Below, one piece after another: positions 16,564-24,755 of a stretch of 42,719 bases of DNA; positions within the stretch are counted from its first letter, which is position 1; every line of letters begins with the position of its first letter. The position numbers were made by a program, and so were the translations under genes. This DNA comes from a bacterium (GTDB lineage: Bacteria; Bdellovibrionota_B; Oligoflexia; Silvanigrellales; Silvanigrellaceae), in the NCBI GenBank assembly GCA_009918675.1, contig RGDM01000025.1:1-42719 (forward strand). Direction: 5' to 3'. The notes under the pieces were generated by a model. That model was not told where the DNA came from and made no database searches. It was given only the letters and a program-made list of their open reading frames with translations.

Positions 16564-18618
16564 ATGAAGCCAGTGAAGAGCAAGCAGTGGATGCGCTGGA
16601 TTTTGGGTGCAATTGCCTGTGGAGTTTCGGTGGCGGCTGTATTGGAGCCGAGCCGTGCGACGGGGCGAGCCAATCTGGGAAGTACGCCGATTCTGAGCTG
16701 CCGTGAAGTGCGCAATCGAACTGATCTGTTTTTGCAGAACCATTATGTTTATAGAGCTTTTGACAAAGAGCTTTCGCGACGAACCTTTGGCAAATTTTTT
16801 GAAACGCTTGACCCGGGTAAATTTTATTTTCTCAAATCCGATCTCACACAGTTTTCCAAAATTGAAGAGAAAATAGACGAACTGATTGCCAAAGCAGATT
16901 GCTCATTCATCGATGAAATACAGAAGGTTTTTCTTGCGCGGGTTAAAGAGCGTTCCGCGCTTGCCGACTCAATTTTGGCAAAGCCAATGGTGTTCAACGT
17001 GGCCGAAGACATGTCGATTGGGAAACAAGATTGGTCGACGGATTTGAATCAGCTCAACGAGCGGTGGCGCAAACGAATTAAATTCCAGGTTCTGACAATG
17101 AAGGAACCTGATGGAGAGCAAAAGGCGCGCGAACGTTTAAAAAGACGTTATGATCAGATTCGCAAAAACTATGAAGAAATGAATTCAGATGAAGTTTCGA
17201 ACTTGTTTTTAAATGCATTCGCGCTGTCGCTTGATCCGCATTCCTCGCACTTGCTCCCGACCGATCAAGAAGACTTCAATATTCGTTTAGGAAATCAATT
17301 AGAGGGAATTGGTGCCACTCTCCAGGAGGTTGATGGTTATATTACCGTGCAAGCTCTTATCGCGGGTGGCGCAGCTCAGCGCGACGGCCGATTGAAAGTT
17401 GGCGACAAAATTGTTGCCGTGGATCCGGGAGATGGTCAGGGCACTGTCGATTTGATTGACATGGAACTGAGCAAGGCTGTGCGTCTGATTCGCGGTAAGA
17501 AAGGCACCCGCGTTGTTCTCCAGGTTCTTCGTAAAAATGAACAAGGAGCAACGGAACGGTTGTCAATTCCGATTGTTCGCGATGCTGTGAAGATTTCTTC
17601 AAGCGAAGCCAAAGGTGAATCTGTTGAGGTGGGCGGAAAAAAATTAGGAGTGATTCGACTCCCCGCTTTTTACACTGACTTTGCCTGTCGATCGCGATTC
17701 ACCCGCGAATGTGGTGGTGCGGCGCTTCATGTACTGAGAGAGTTAAAGAAATTGAATGCCGCCAAAGTTGAGGGTGTTATCCTTGATCTGCGCAACAATG
17801 GTGGCGGAGATTTAGGTGAAAGCATTCAGCTGGGAGGCTTGTTCATTGAAGAAGGCCCGATTGTGCAAACGGTGGATCGCCGTCGTGTGCGCCGGCCACT
17901 GATGGATGCTGATCCAAGTCAACAATATGCGGGGCCTTTGGTTGTATTAATCAACAAACACAGTGCATCGGCTTCGGAAATTGTTTCTGGGGCATTGCAG
18001 GATTACCGCCGTGCAGTTGTTGTTGGCGATAGCCACAGCTATGGAAAGGCAACTGTTCAGGTTGTCCAAGAATTGCCTGGAACAGAGGGACGAGCGTCCA
18101 ACGGGGCGTTGAAGATCACCCAACAAAAATTCTACCGTCCGAGTGGACGCAGCAATCAAGAGATTGGTGTGCAGTCGGATATCGTTATCCCAAGTTTGCT
18201 TGAGGCAAGCGATGTTGGTGAGAAAGAAAACGATTACGTATTGAAGAATGATGTTATTCAACCAGCACCGGGGTTCCGGGTAATGGGAAAGGTCGAATCT
18301 CTTATTCCCGCCCTTGAACAAGCCAGCAAAGCGCGCTTGGGTAAGTCCAAAGAGTTTGTCGAATTGCGAGAGAAAATTGAAAAGGCGCGCAAAGAAAAAG
18401 ATAAAGCAAGTGTATCTTTGTTGGAAGACGCCAAGGCAAAGGCCGAGCGTTTGAAAGATAAAGAGCAAGAAGAAGCGGAGCTGAAAGAGGTGCGTGATGA
18501 AAATATTGTTGTCCGCAAATCTGATGTGCAATTGGCAGAGGCGCTCAATATTTTGAAAGATCTTGTTGATGCCCAGGCAGGCAAAAGCTCTGGTCGGGCG
18601 GGCGTGAGCGGACGGTAA
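16564..18618 (+). CDS. prc: Tail-specific (C-terminal processing) protease
   Basis: Prc/Tsp is a periplasmic S41 protease that degrades proteins by their C-terminus and trims envelope proteins. The 684-residue product (E. coli Prc has 682) has an N-terminal signal/anchor (WMRWILGAIACGVSVAAVL), a long N-terminal domain, a PDZ domain around LEGIGATLQ to VGDKIVAVDPG, and the catalytic region HSASASEIVSG with Ser469 (by analogy with E. coli) and Lys495 in YGKATVQ. A highly charged, coiled-coil-like stretch follows near residues 595-660. The ATG at 16564 lies 9 bases after AGGAG. It is transcribed away from fur. Confidence 0.93.
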   Translation: MKPVKSKQWMRWILGAIACGVSVAAVLEPSRATGRANLGSTPILSCREVRNRTDLFLQNHYVYRAFDKELSRRTFGKFFETLDPGKFYFLKSDLTQFSKIEEKIDELIAKADCSFIDEIQKVFLARVKERSALADSILAKPMVFNVAEDMSIGKQDWSTDLNQLNERWRKRIKFQVLTMKEPDGEQKARERLKRRYDQIRKNYEEMNSDEVSNLFLNAFALSLDPHSSHLLPTDQEDFNIRLGNQLEGIGATLQEVDGYITVQALIAGGAAQRDGRLKVGDKIVAVDPGDGQGTVDLIDMELSKAVRLIRGKKGTRVVLQVLRKNEQGATERLSIPIVRDAVKISSSEAKGESVEVGGKKLGVIRLPAFYTDFACRSRFTRECGGAALHVLRELKKLNAAKVEGVILDLRNNGGGDLGESIQLGGLFIEEGPIVQTVDRRRVRRPLMDADPSQQYAGPLVVLINKHSASASEIVSGALQDYRRAVVVGDSHSYGKATVQVVQELPGTEGRASNGALKITQQKFYRPSGRSNQEIGVQSDIVIPSLLEASDVGEKENDYVLKNDVIQPAPGFRVMGKVESLIPALEQASKARLGKSKEFVELREKIEKARKEKDKASVSLLEDAKAKAERLKDKEQEEAELKEVRDENIVVRKSDVQLAEALNILKDLVDAQAGKSSGRAGVSGR

Positions 18619-18662
18619 AAAGGGTGTTCGAGTCGCGTATTCCCGACCATCAAACACCCTTT
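18619..18662. terminator. Hairpin between convergent prc and glutathione peroxidase genes
   Basis: A 10-base-pair stem, AAAGGGTGTT with AACACCCTTT, encloses a loop that itself contains GTCG/CGAC. The outer A and T runs flank the stem on both sides, so it can work in both directions, though the T runs are short. Confidence 0.6.
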
Positions 18663-18680
18663 AAGCCAAGTTCAACGAGC

Positions 18681-19172
18681 TCAACCCAGAGCCGCTAAAA
18701 CATCTGCCTCAAGACTTTCAGGAGTGACATTTGGGCCAAAACGGCGAAGTACGTGTCCTTGTTTGTCAACAAGAAATTTTGTGAAATTCCACTTGATAAG
18801 TTCAGTGCCTAAAATTCCAGGTTCCTCTTTCTTCAGGAATTCATAGACCGGATCAGCCTTCCCACCATTAACATCTATTTTGGCAAAAAGTGGAAATGTG
18901 ACACCGTAATTGGCCGAGCAGAATGATTGAATTTCAGATTCACTGCCAGGTTCCTGACCGCCAAATTGATTGCATGGAAAACCAAGAATTTCGAAGCCTT
19001 TGTTGCTCAGTTTTTCATAGAGCGCTTGTAGCCCTTTGTATTGCGGAGTGAATCCGCATTTGCTTGCAAGGTTCACAAAGAGCAGAACTTTGCCATGAAA
19101 TTGCGCGAGAGAAACCATCTCGCCCTTGATGTTTTTGACAGTGAATTGATGCACAGAATGAATGTCAGTCAT
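18681..19172 (-). CDS. Glutathione peroxidase family protein (Cys type)
   Basis: The 163-residue product has the peroxidatic Cys39 in VNLASKCGFTPQY, the GFPCNQFGGQEPG block, a likely resolving Cys86 in SFCSANYG, and KWNFTKFLVD with the catalytic Trp and Asn. Non-selenium bacterial members usually reduce hydroperoxides with thioredoxin rather than glutathione. No signal peptide is visible, so it is probably cytoplasmic. It converges on prc and is followed upstream by an outer-membrane protein gene on the same strand, 18 bases away. Confidence 0.92.
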   Translation of the reverse strand: MTDIHSVHQFTVKNIKGEMVSLAQFHGKVLLFVNLASKCGFTPQYKGLQALYEKLSNKGFEILGFPCNQFGGQEPGSESEIQSFCSANYGVTFPLFAKIDVNGGKADPVYEFLKKEEPGILGTELIKWNFTKFLVDKQGHVLRRFGPNVTPESLEADVLAALG

Positions 19173-19190
19173 GTGAATTGATGCCCTTTT

Positions 19191-19895
19191 TTAGAGGTTG
19201 GCTCCCACTCTTAGGCCGACAGTGGGAATTGTCATTGCTTCCGCACCACCTGCGCCGCCAACGCTCGCTGTGTGTCTGATGTACTTGAAGCCCAAAATCA
19301 AATCAACGTACTTACGTGAAAGAGCGAAACTCAGGTTTGTGTCTGCTTCAATTTTGAGTCCGAGACTCACCGCCCGCTGCTGGGTGTCTTTGACGCTGGT
19401 TGGCTTCAATACAAGTATATCCGTTTGAACACTGTTACCGCGACCAAACGGAAGCATCGCGCCGAGGTTTCCTCCAATCGTGTTGGCGTAGGCATCCATG
19501 GCGTCGGTTCCAGCCTCGCTAAATGTAAGCTGTTCAGTGCCAAATGCGGCGCCCACATAAACAAATCCGAGCCGATAATTGAAAACAAATGTTTGTTCTT
19601 TTTCGGTGATCTTGTTTTGATTCAAAGCGAAGGTTGCGGTCTGTAAACTCGAGCGCATACCTGCACCAAGTGTCCGGGAGTCTCCGCCGTAAATCTGAAA
19701 GCCGTAACCATAACGCAATCCAGTGTCGTTGCTTGCAGCTAATTTGCTTTTGTATGTGAAATACCCAACATCTGCGTGCGCACCAACCGCTGGCACATGA
19801 ATGTCCCCACCATCAGCAGCTCGGGCGGATTCATTCGCGGCGAGTGTGGCGATGCTGAAAAGGATCGCGAGGAGAATTTTTCTGTTGTTTTTCAT
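19191..19895 (-). CDS. Putative outer-membrane beta-barrel protein
   Basis: The 234-residue product starts MKNNRKILLAILFSIATLA and is probably cleaved after SARAA. The mature chain alternates hydrophobic and polar residues with aromatic girdles (DVGYFTYKSK, LRYGYGFQIYGG, FVFNYRLGFVYVGAAFG, VDLILGFKYIRHT) and ends in a short hydrophobic beta strand (VGLRVGANL), all typical of 8-12 strand barrels. GGGAG lies 6 bases before the ATG at 19895. Its role is unknown. It stands 18 bases before the glutathione peroxidase gene, so the two may be co-transcribed. Confidence 0.7.
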   Translation of the reverse strand: MKNNRKILLAILFSIATLAANESARAADGGDIHVPAVGAHADVGYFTYKSKLAASNDTGLRYGYGFQIYGGDSRTLGAGMRSSLQTATFALNQNKITEKEQTFVFNYRLGFVYVGAAFGTEQLTFSEAGTDAMDAYANTIGGNLGAMLPFGRGNSVQTDILVLKPTSVKDTQQRAVSLGLKIEADTNLSFALSRKYVDLILGFKYIRHTASVGGAGGAEAMTIPTVGLRVGANL

Positions 19896-20055
19896 GTCCA
19901 ACTCCCGCAAATAACAAAAGAGCTTCTCTGGTCTTTTTTCGGGAATTTCCAAGATAACTTGACATTGACTCATGCGCATGCGAGCCCGTTTTAATGACTC
20001 TGCATTTTTTGCAGGGTAAACTGCCGCTCAGGAATTCGCACCGGGGTGCTTTGCG

Positions 20056-20925
20056 ATGGTTGTCATCTTGTTGGAAATTCTTGGATTCCTTTTGAGTGCC
20101 TTGGGAGCACGGGGACGTTCGCTCGTGGCTTGGTCGCTTGCATTTGTTGCTTTCGATCTATTGCATCTGCGTCGCAAACTCGTCCTGAGAAACCTCGAGC
20201 GCGCTTATGGTCGTGATTCCAGCCCCGTTGTGCGGGCACAGGTCGGCCGAGCTGCATTGGCTAATTTTATCTTAACCACACTTGAATTCTTCTCGTCACG
20301 GCGGGTCTATCCCCAACAAAAAGTTGTTTTTCGTAACGGTGAGATTTTTCAAAACGCTTTGGCTCAGGGGCGTGGTGTTTATTTGATGGTCATTCACATG
20401 GGCAATTTTGAGCTTATGGCCGACGCCATCTTAAAGCAATTTGCAGTGCCTGTGCACACACCGGTCAAGCCTGTTGGAAAAGGCGCTCTGGCGCGTTGGG
20501 TCAAGGCACAAAGAGCCGCGCACGGCCTTCTTGAGATTGCGAATGATGGTGCAAGTTCGTTGTCGCGCACAAAAAGAATTTTTGAAGGTTTGGAGCTGAA
20601 GCAGTGTGTTGGATTCGTTGTTGATCAGCGACGCTCGAAAGGTTTGTTAGCACCTTTTTTTGGCGAAATGGCATGGACAAACGCAGGACTCTTTTACCTT
20701 TGGAAGCAGCGTCCTGCGCCAATCATCCCAATGACCATCAAGCGTGTTGGGGAGAATCAACACGAGGTCACCGTGCACGAGGAATTTGTTGTTGAGCAAG
20801 ATTCACAATGGAGTCACGATCAGTATCTTCTCGAAAACACAAAACGGATGAACGGCTTGGTAGAAATTCTTATCACCGCAAATCCACAAGAATACTTTTG
20901 GATGCACGACCGATGGAAAAAGTAA
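20056..20925 (+). CDS. Lipid A biosynthesis acyltransferase (LpxL/LpxM family)
   Basis: Family members add secondary acyl chains to lipid A at the inner membrane. The 289-residue product has an N-terminal hydrophobic anchor, the catalytic HMGNFE motif (His-x4-Glu) around residue 115, GFVVDQRRSKG, FFGEMAWTNAG and the closing WMHDRWK. The ATG at 20056 follows GGGGTG. The presence of this gene supports an LPS-bearing outer membrane. The acyl chain and position cannot be told from sequence. Confidence 0.88.
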   Translation: MVVILLEILGFLLSALGARGRSLVAWSLAFVAFDLLHLRRKLVLRNLERAYGRDSSPVVRAQVGRAALANFILTTLEFFSSRRVYPQQKVVFRNGEIFQNALAQGRGVYLMVIHMGNFELMADAILKQFAVPVHTPVKPVGKGALARWVKAQRAAHGLLEIANDGASSLSRTKRIFEGLELKQCVGFVVDQRRSKGLLAPFFGEMAWTNAGLFYLWKQRPAPIIPMTIKRVGENQHEVTVHEEFVVEQDSQWSHDQYLLENTKRMNGLVEILITANPQEYFWMHDRWKK

Positions 20926-20952
20926 CAGCACGTTGGCGTAAGTTACTTTTTT
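20917..20952. terminator. Bidirectional terminator made from two stop codons
   Basis: AAAAAGTAAC pairs with GTTACTTTTTT across a 15-base loop. The stem contains the acyltransferase stop (20923-20925) and the complement of the convergent peroxiredoxin stop (20943-20945), with A and T runs giving termination both ways. Confidence 0.75.
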
Positions 20953-21494
20953 GTTGACTCAGACTTTCCACTCAATTTTTTTACAACTTCAATCATTTGC
21001 TTAGCATCAAGAAGCGGATCAACCTTATCGTTGATATGTCGAACCTTCAGTTCTGGGTCGATCACAAAAGTCCAGCGCTTGGCTATTTTCACCACGGGAA
21101 TCTTAACCCCGAATGCGTCCGTGGTTTTTGCGTCGGGATCAGCGAGAAGTTTGAAGCTGAGGTTGTGCTCTTTGTGAAACGCAGAAAGCTTGTCGACGGT
21201 ATCCGTGCTTACGCCAAAAATTTCTGTGTTTTGTTTGCGAATTTCGTCGGCTGCGTCGCGAAAAGCACAGGCTTGTTTTGTACACCCAGGCGTTCCTGCT
21301 TTTGGGTAAAAGTAGAGAATCGTCCAGCCTTTTCCTTTTCTGCTCTCAAGAGAAAATGAGCTGCCGTCGTGAGCAACAAGACTGACGCTAGGTGCAGGGT
21401 CGCCCACTTTGAGCTCAGCTGCGTGTCCCCGCGCAGAAAATCCACAGAAAGTAAAAATCAGCGATGCTTTGATAACTGTTTTTAGAAATGACAT
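20943..21494 (-). CDS. Exported peroxiredoxin (PrxQ/BCP type)
   Basis: The 183-residue product has a signal peptide (hydrophobic stretch to ARGHAAE), so it should act in the periplasm. The thioredoxin-fold domain begins LKVGDPAPSVSL and carries the peroxidatic Cys71 and, five residues on, Cys76 in TPGCTKQACAFRD, the PrxQ arrangement in which both Cys lie on the same helix. FGVSTD and the WTFVIDP strand follow. PrxQ enzymes reduce peroxides using thioredoxin-like donors. GGAGGA lies 7 bases before the ATG at 21494. It is convergent with the acyltransferase gene. Confidence 0.9.
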   Translation of the reverse strand: MSFLKTVIKASLIFTFCGFSARGHAAELKVGDPAPSVSLVAHDGSSFSLESRKGKGWTILYFYPKAGTPGCTKQACAFRDAADEIRKQNTEIFGVSTDTVDKLSAFHKEHNLSFKLLADPDAKTTDAFGVKIPVVKIAKRWTFVIDPELKVRHINDKVDPLLDAKQMIEVVKKLSGKSESTKK

Positions 21495-21581
21495 AGGCGC
21501 ATCCTCCAAGCAGATAGTGCACCCACGTTTTCATTCAAGTCAAACAAGGTCAAGCGAATGTTTGTTCGTTGCGCCAGGAAT

Positions 21582-22421
21582 TTATGGTGAGCACGCCCCA
21601 CCACTGCTGTTGACACGTGTGAGGTTCACGCTCGAATCGACCAGAATGCCGAGTTGGGAACCCGAGGTCGAGCCGTCGTTGATTCCCACCCGAACGGGCA
21701 ATTCTGGAATGGCTCCTGGCGCGGTTGGTACACTTCCTGTCGGGAGCGAGGGTGATGATGGAGTTGTAGGTTTTGTCTCGAGGCTAATTCCAAGATCCGA
21801 TTGCGCGATTTTAGCATTGCAATGCAATTTGATGTTGATTGTGCTCTTGGCTCCAACTGCGGCTTTGATGCAGTACCAGCCATTGGGATTCATGAGTTCA
21901 AAGGTGGTGCTTGCGCCAAGGTTGACACTGAGAGGAAGGACAACGAGGCGTGGCTGCGGGGTGACCTCTAAATCCTTTGTATTGCCAATGTTGAACAAAT
22001 TTCCAAGTCCGCTCAAACCGCCAACTCCAGTGATTCCGCCGATAATTCCTCCACCCACCCCAACGGCGACGTCCATTTCCTTCACTTGTTCCCTTTTAAC
22101 TTCAGTGAATGGAGTTGTTCCCCAAAGATTCAAACATTTGCGCAGTGCATCAACATCCGGAACTCCAGGTGCGAAGGTGGTACCTTTCGGCGCTGCACTT
22201 CCCGGCGCTGCAGGGTTGGTTCCAGTGTTTGCTGGGCTGTTCGAAGCCGGAGTCTTTGCGCCGTTGGAGGGAGCCTGATTGGTGCCCTCTGCGGCCAGCC
22301 TTCGTCCGCCGGCAGGCAACGGAACGGTTGCATATTGGCCAGGCATACATGCCACGATATTGATTGATGCAAGTGACAGAACAAAGCTCAAAGGCAACGA
22401 GCAGCCGAAAACAGAGCGCAT
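21582..22421 (-). CDS. Putative lipoprotein with Pro/Ala-rich linker
   Basis: The 279-residue product has a signal sequence ending in the lipobox IVAC. A Pro/Ala/Asn/Thr-rich linker of about 45 residues follows, then a Gly-rich hydrophobic stretch (VGVGGGIIGGITGVGG) and a beta-type domain (PRLVVLPLSVNLGASTTFELMNPNGWYCIKAAVGAKST). A second low-complexity Pro/Ser/Thr segment precedes the end. I recognise no family. GGAGG lies 5 bases before the ATG at 22421. It is divergent from the CheA-like gene, 179 bases away. Confidence 0.65.
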   Translation of the reverse strand: MRSVFGCSLPLSFVLSLASINIVACMPGQYATVPLPAGGRRLAAEGTNQAPSNGAKTPASNSPANTGTNPAAPGSAAPKGTTFAPGVPDVDALRKCLNLWGTTPFTEVKREQVKEMDVAVGVGGGIIGGITGVGGLSGLGNLFNIGNTKDLEVTPQPRLVVLPLSVNLGASTTFELMNPNGWYCIKAAVGAKSTINIKLHCNAKIAQSDLGISLETKPTTPSSPSLPTGSVPTAPGAIPELPVRVGINDGSTSGSQLGILVDSSVNLTRVNSSGGACSP

Positions 22422-22600
22422 GACGGCCTCCAAATACGAAGATGAAGAGCTATCGGCGATTCGTCGATTAAACTTTAGGGTTTTCGTCTTTTCTAAAAAT
22501 CTCTCGTCGGTTGATTGGGAGTGAAAATAAGACCAGTCAGTTCTGCGACACCCCAGGAACCTTAGTTTTTTATCCAAAACTCCGAGACAAGAGTGAGCGA

Positions 22601-24253
22601 ATGTCATTGGAGGCGACTGTGGGACTGTCGGGGCACATACCCCAGGAAGTAATCAACATCTTCTTGAGCGAAGCAGCTGACCTGCTTGGCCAATGGGATG
22701 AGGCTTGCTTCGCGATGGAGAGCGGCAGTGACCTGCGTGAGGCACTGCAATGGATTTCGCGCACCACGCAGAGCCTGCGCCGCGCAAGTCGTGGAGTGGG
22801 ACTCGAAGAATTCGCACAAGCGCTTATGTCGGTCGATGAGCTCCTACGTATTGTTCTCAAGACAGATTCCGAGGAAGAAAAAGCGGTTCTTGAATGTCTT
22901 GTGTTGACTCATTCGACACTGTGTCGCTGGCTGGTGGGTTTGCGAACGGATCCGCAATACGTCGAAGACATGATTCAACTCGGTGAGGTGATTCGCAAGT
23001 GCAAGAGTGATTTGCTTGAGGCAAATCTTCTGCAGTCACACGCAGGTGCAAAATCGATTCACTCCGATGCTGATCTCTTTGCTTCTTTTGCGCAGCTCGC
23101 GGCCAATGGAAACCAACCAAAATTATTCGCTGATGAAAGCGACATGCCGGCTCGAGCAAGTCTCGATATTGGCGAGCGGCGGGTGAACGACCTGATTGAA
23201 CTTGTGAGACGTATTTCCACTCAACATGGAGTGCTTGAACACTTCAATAAAGATGGACAACGCGACTCGCAGGAATTTGTTTCGGCTTTGCGCAGCTCAT
23301 TTGAATTAATGAAAGAGCTGCAAGAAGCTTCCGTAGGAATGAATCTTGTTTCTGTTGCGTCGCTCTTTGACAGGCTTTCAAATCATGCCATTGAACTTGC
23401 AAACAGCAGAGGTTTTGCAATTCAGTTTGAGGTTGAGGGAAGCCGGAGCGAGATTGATCGTGTTCTAATCTCTCCACTGTGGGAATCTCTGGCTCGTATC
23501 TTGAGTTCAGTTGTTGAAAATAATTTTGAGTCGCCCGATGAACGAGTCAAGTCAGGCAAGATGCCGATGGGCGTTATCAAACTTTCCGCCGAAGTGAACA
23601 GTGGTTTGTTTAGCCTTGTGATCGAAGATGATGGACGAGGCCAGGGTGAAGGTGATTCCTCTCCTCGCGGACAACAGATTCGCTCTTCACTTGAAGCCCC
23701 GCGAGGCATTTTGTCCGGAATCTCTGCGCCTTTGTGTGTTGAGGCGCAAATTGGAAAAGGGACACGTTTTGAGATCTCCCTTCCTACGACACCACGGCTT
23801 ATGGAAGTTGAGGTTGTAAAATGTGGGGAGAATTTGTTTGCTTTGCCTTCACATGTCGTTCCGCACATCGTTGAACCAGGAACCTTCAATACACACATTC
23901 TAAGAGGCGACAAGCAGCTGATAGAATATCAAGGCAAACTTTTTCCGTTTGTGACCTTGCCTGAACTTATCGAGAAACCCGTCTCGCAACGTCGACGCGT
24001 GCAGGCGAGTGTTGCTCTTGAGAAGGGACACGTTTTTTTGGTTCGCTGCAGTCGGGATGTGATTGCCGTTGGGGTTGACCATGTGCTGAGCAGACAGCGG
24101 ATTGTGGTGAATCCACTTGCGAAATATCTCTCGGAGGTTCGCGGACTGCTTGGTACTATTATTATTGGCAATGGCGATCCAGTGCTGATTGTCGATTTGG
24201 TTGGAATTGCGGGCGCATTCCTTGGCACTCGACGTGATCGGGAGGCCGCATGA
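22601..24253 (+). CDS. CheA-like protein lacking catalytic residues
   Basis: Canonical CheA autophosphorylates a His in its HPt domain and passes the phosphate to CheY. This 550-residue protein keeps the order HPt-like (about 12-135), dimerisation helices (about 185-275), HATPase-like (about 280-395) and CheW-like (about 400-540). In the HPt helix the usual HxxKG site reads TTQSLRRASRG, so the phospho-His is replaced. The N-box usually RNAxDHGIE reads SSVVENNFE (302-310), losing the Mg-binding Asn. DDGRG (343-347) remains, but the GRGVGLDVV G2 box is gone (APRGILSGIS) and the ATP lid is shortened. It overlaps cheW by 4 bases. It is probably a scaffold rather than a kinase; this is inference. 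Confidence 0.82.
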   Translation: MSLEATVGLSGHIPQEVINIFLSEAADLLGQWDEACFAMESGSDLREALQWISRTTQSLRRASRGVGLEEFAQALMSVDELLRIVLKTDSEEEKAVLECLVLTHSTLCRWLVGLRTDPQYVEDMIQLGEVIRKCKSDLLEANLLQSHAGAKSIHSDADLFASFAQLAANGNQPKLFADESDMPARASLDIGERRVNDLIELVRRISTQHGVLEHFNKDGQRDSQEFVSALRSSFELMKELQEASVGMNLVSVASLFDRLSNHAIELANSRGFAIQFEVEGSRSEIDRVLISPLWESLARILSSVVENNFESPDERVKSGKMPMGVIKLSAEVNSGLFSLVIEDDGRGQGEGDSSPRGQQIRSSLEAPRGILSGISAPLCVEAQIGKGTRFEISLPTTPRLMEVEVVKCGENLFALPSHVVPHIVEPGTFNTHILRGDKQLIEYQGKLFPFVTLPELIEKPVSQRRRVQASVALEKGHVFLVRCSRDVIAVGVDHVLSRQRIVVNPLAKYLSEVRGLLGTIIIGNGDPVLIVDLVGIAGAFLGTRRDREAA

Positions 24254-24741
24254 ATTCGCTGAAGACTGAAATTAAGAATTCAGAAAGCTATGTTCTTTTC
24301 AATGTGCAGGGCGAGCTTTATGGCACACCCATGCTGACAGTTCGGGAAATAGTGCCATTTCAAACTCCGCGCGCGGTGCCAAACACCAAGAAGAATTTTT
24401 TAGGAGTCATCAATTTGCGTGGAGACATTGTTGGTGTGGTGGACCTTAGAATTTGGTTTCAAGACGACAAACAAAATATGCGTCGTTCGAATCACAAAGC
24501 TTTGTTGGTAGTTGAAAGCGACGCGGGAGTTGTTGCAGTTGCCGTTGATGCAATTGAAGCTATTTGCAGCCTCGAGGGCAAAGACATTGAATCGTCGAAG
24601 GGAATGCCAAGCTCATTTGCTGAGGGTGGAATGATTGGATTGGGCAAGTTCAAACAGGGACTTGCTACGCTTGTTGATCTTCGCGCGCTTTGTAGCGTCG
24701 TTGAAATAGCTATGGAGCGCAAAGAACGATGGGCAGGCTAA
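24250..24741 (+). CDS. cheW: CheW-like coupling protein
   Basis: CheW links chemoreceptors to CheA in arrays. The 163-residue product has the two SH3-like subdomain pattern: YVLFNVQGELYGTPMLTVREIV at the start, NFLGVINLRGDIVGVVDLRI in the middle, KALLVVESDAGVVAVAVDAI, and GLATLVDLRAL near the end. The INLRG block that contacts CheA and receptors is intact. Its ATG overlaps the CheA-like stop (ATGA) and the receptor gene begins 14 bases after its stop, so the three genes form one unit. Confidence 0.92.
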   Translation: MNSLKTEIKNSESYVLFNVQGELYGTPMLTVREIVPFQTPRAVPNTKKNFLGVINLRGDIVGVVDLRIWFQDDKQNMRRSNHKALLVVESDAGVVAVAVDAIEAICSLEGKDIESSKGMPSSFAEGGMIGLGKFKQGLATLVDLRALCSVVEIAMERKERWAG

Positions 24742-24755
24742 AGGGGGACAGAAAC

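Noticed and set aside
17947..18657. 236-residue minus-strand frame
   Set aside because: It lies wholly within prc and is Phe/Leu-rich shadow sequence of a Lys/Glu-rich coding strand.
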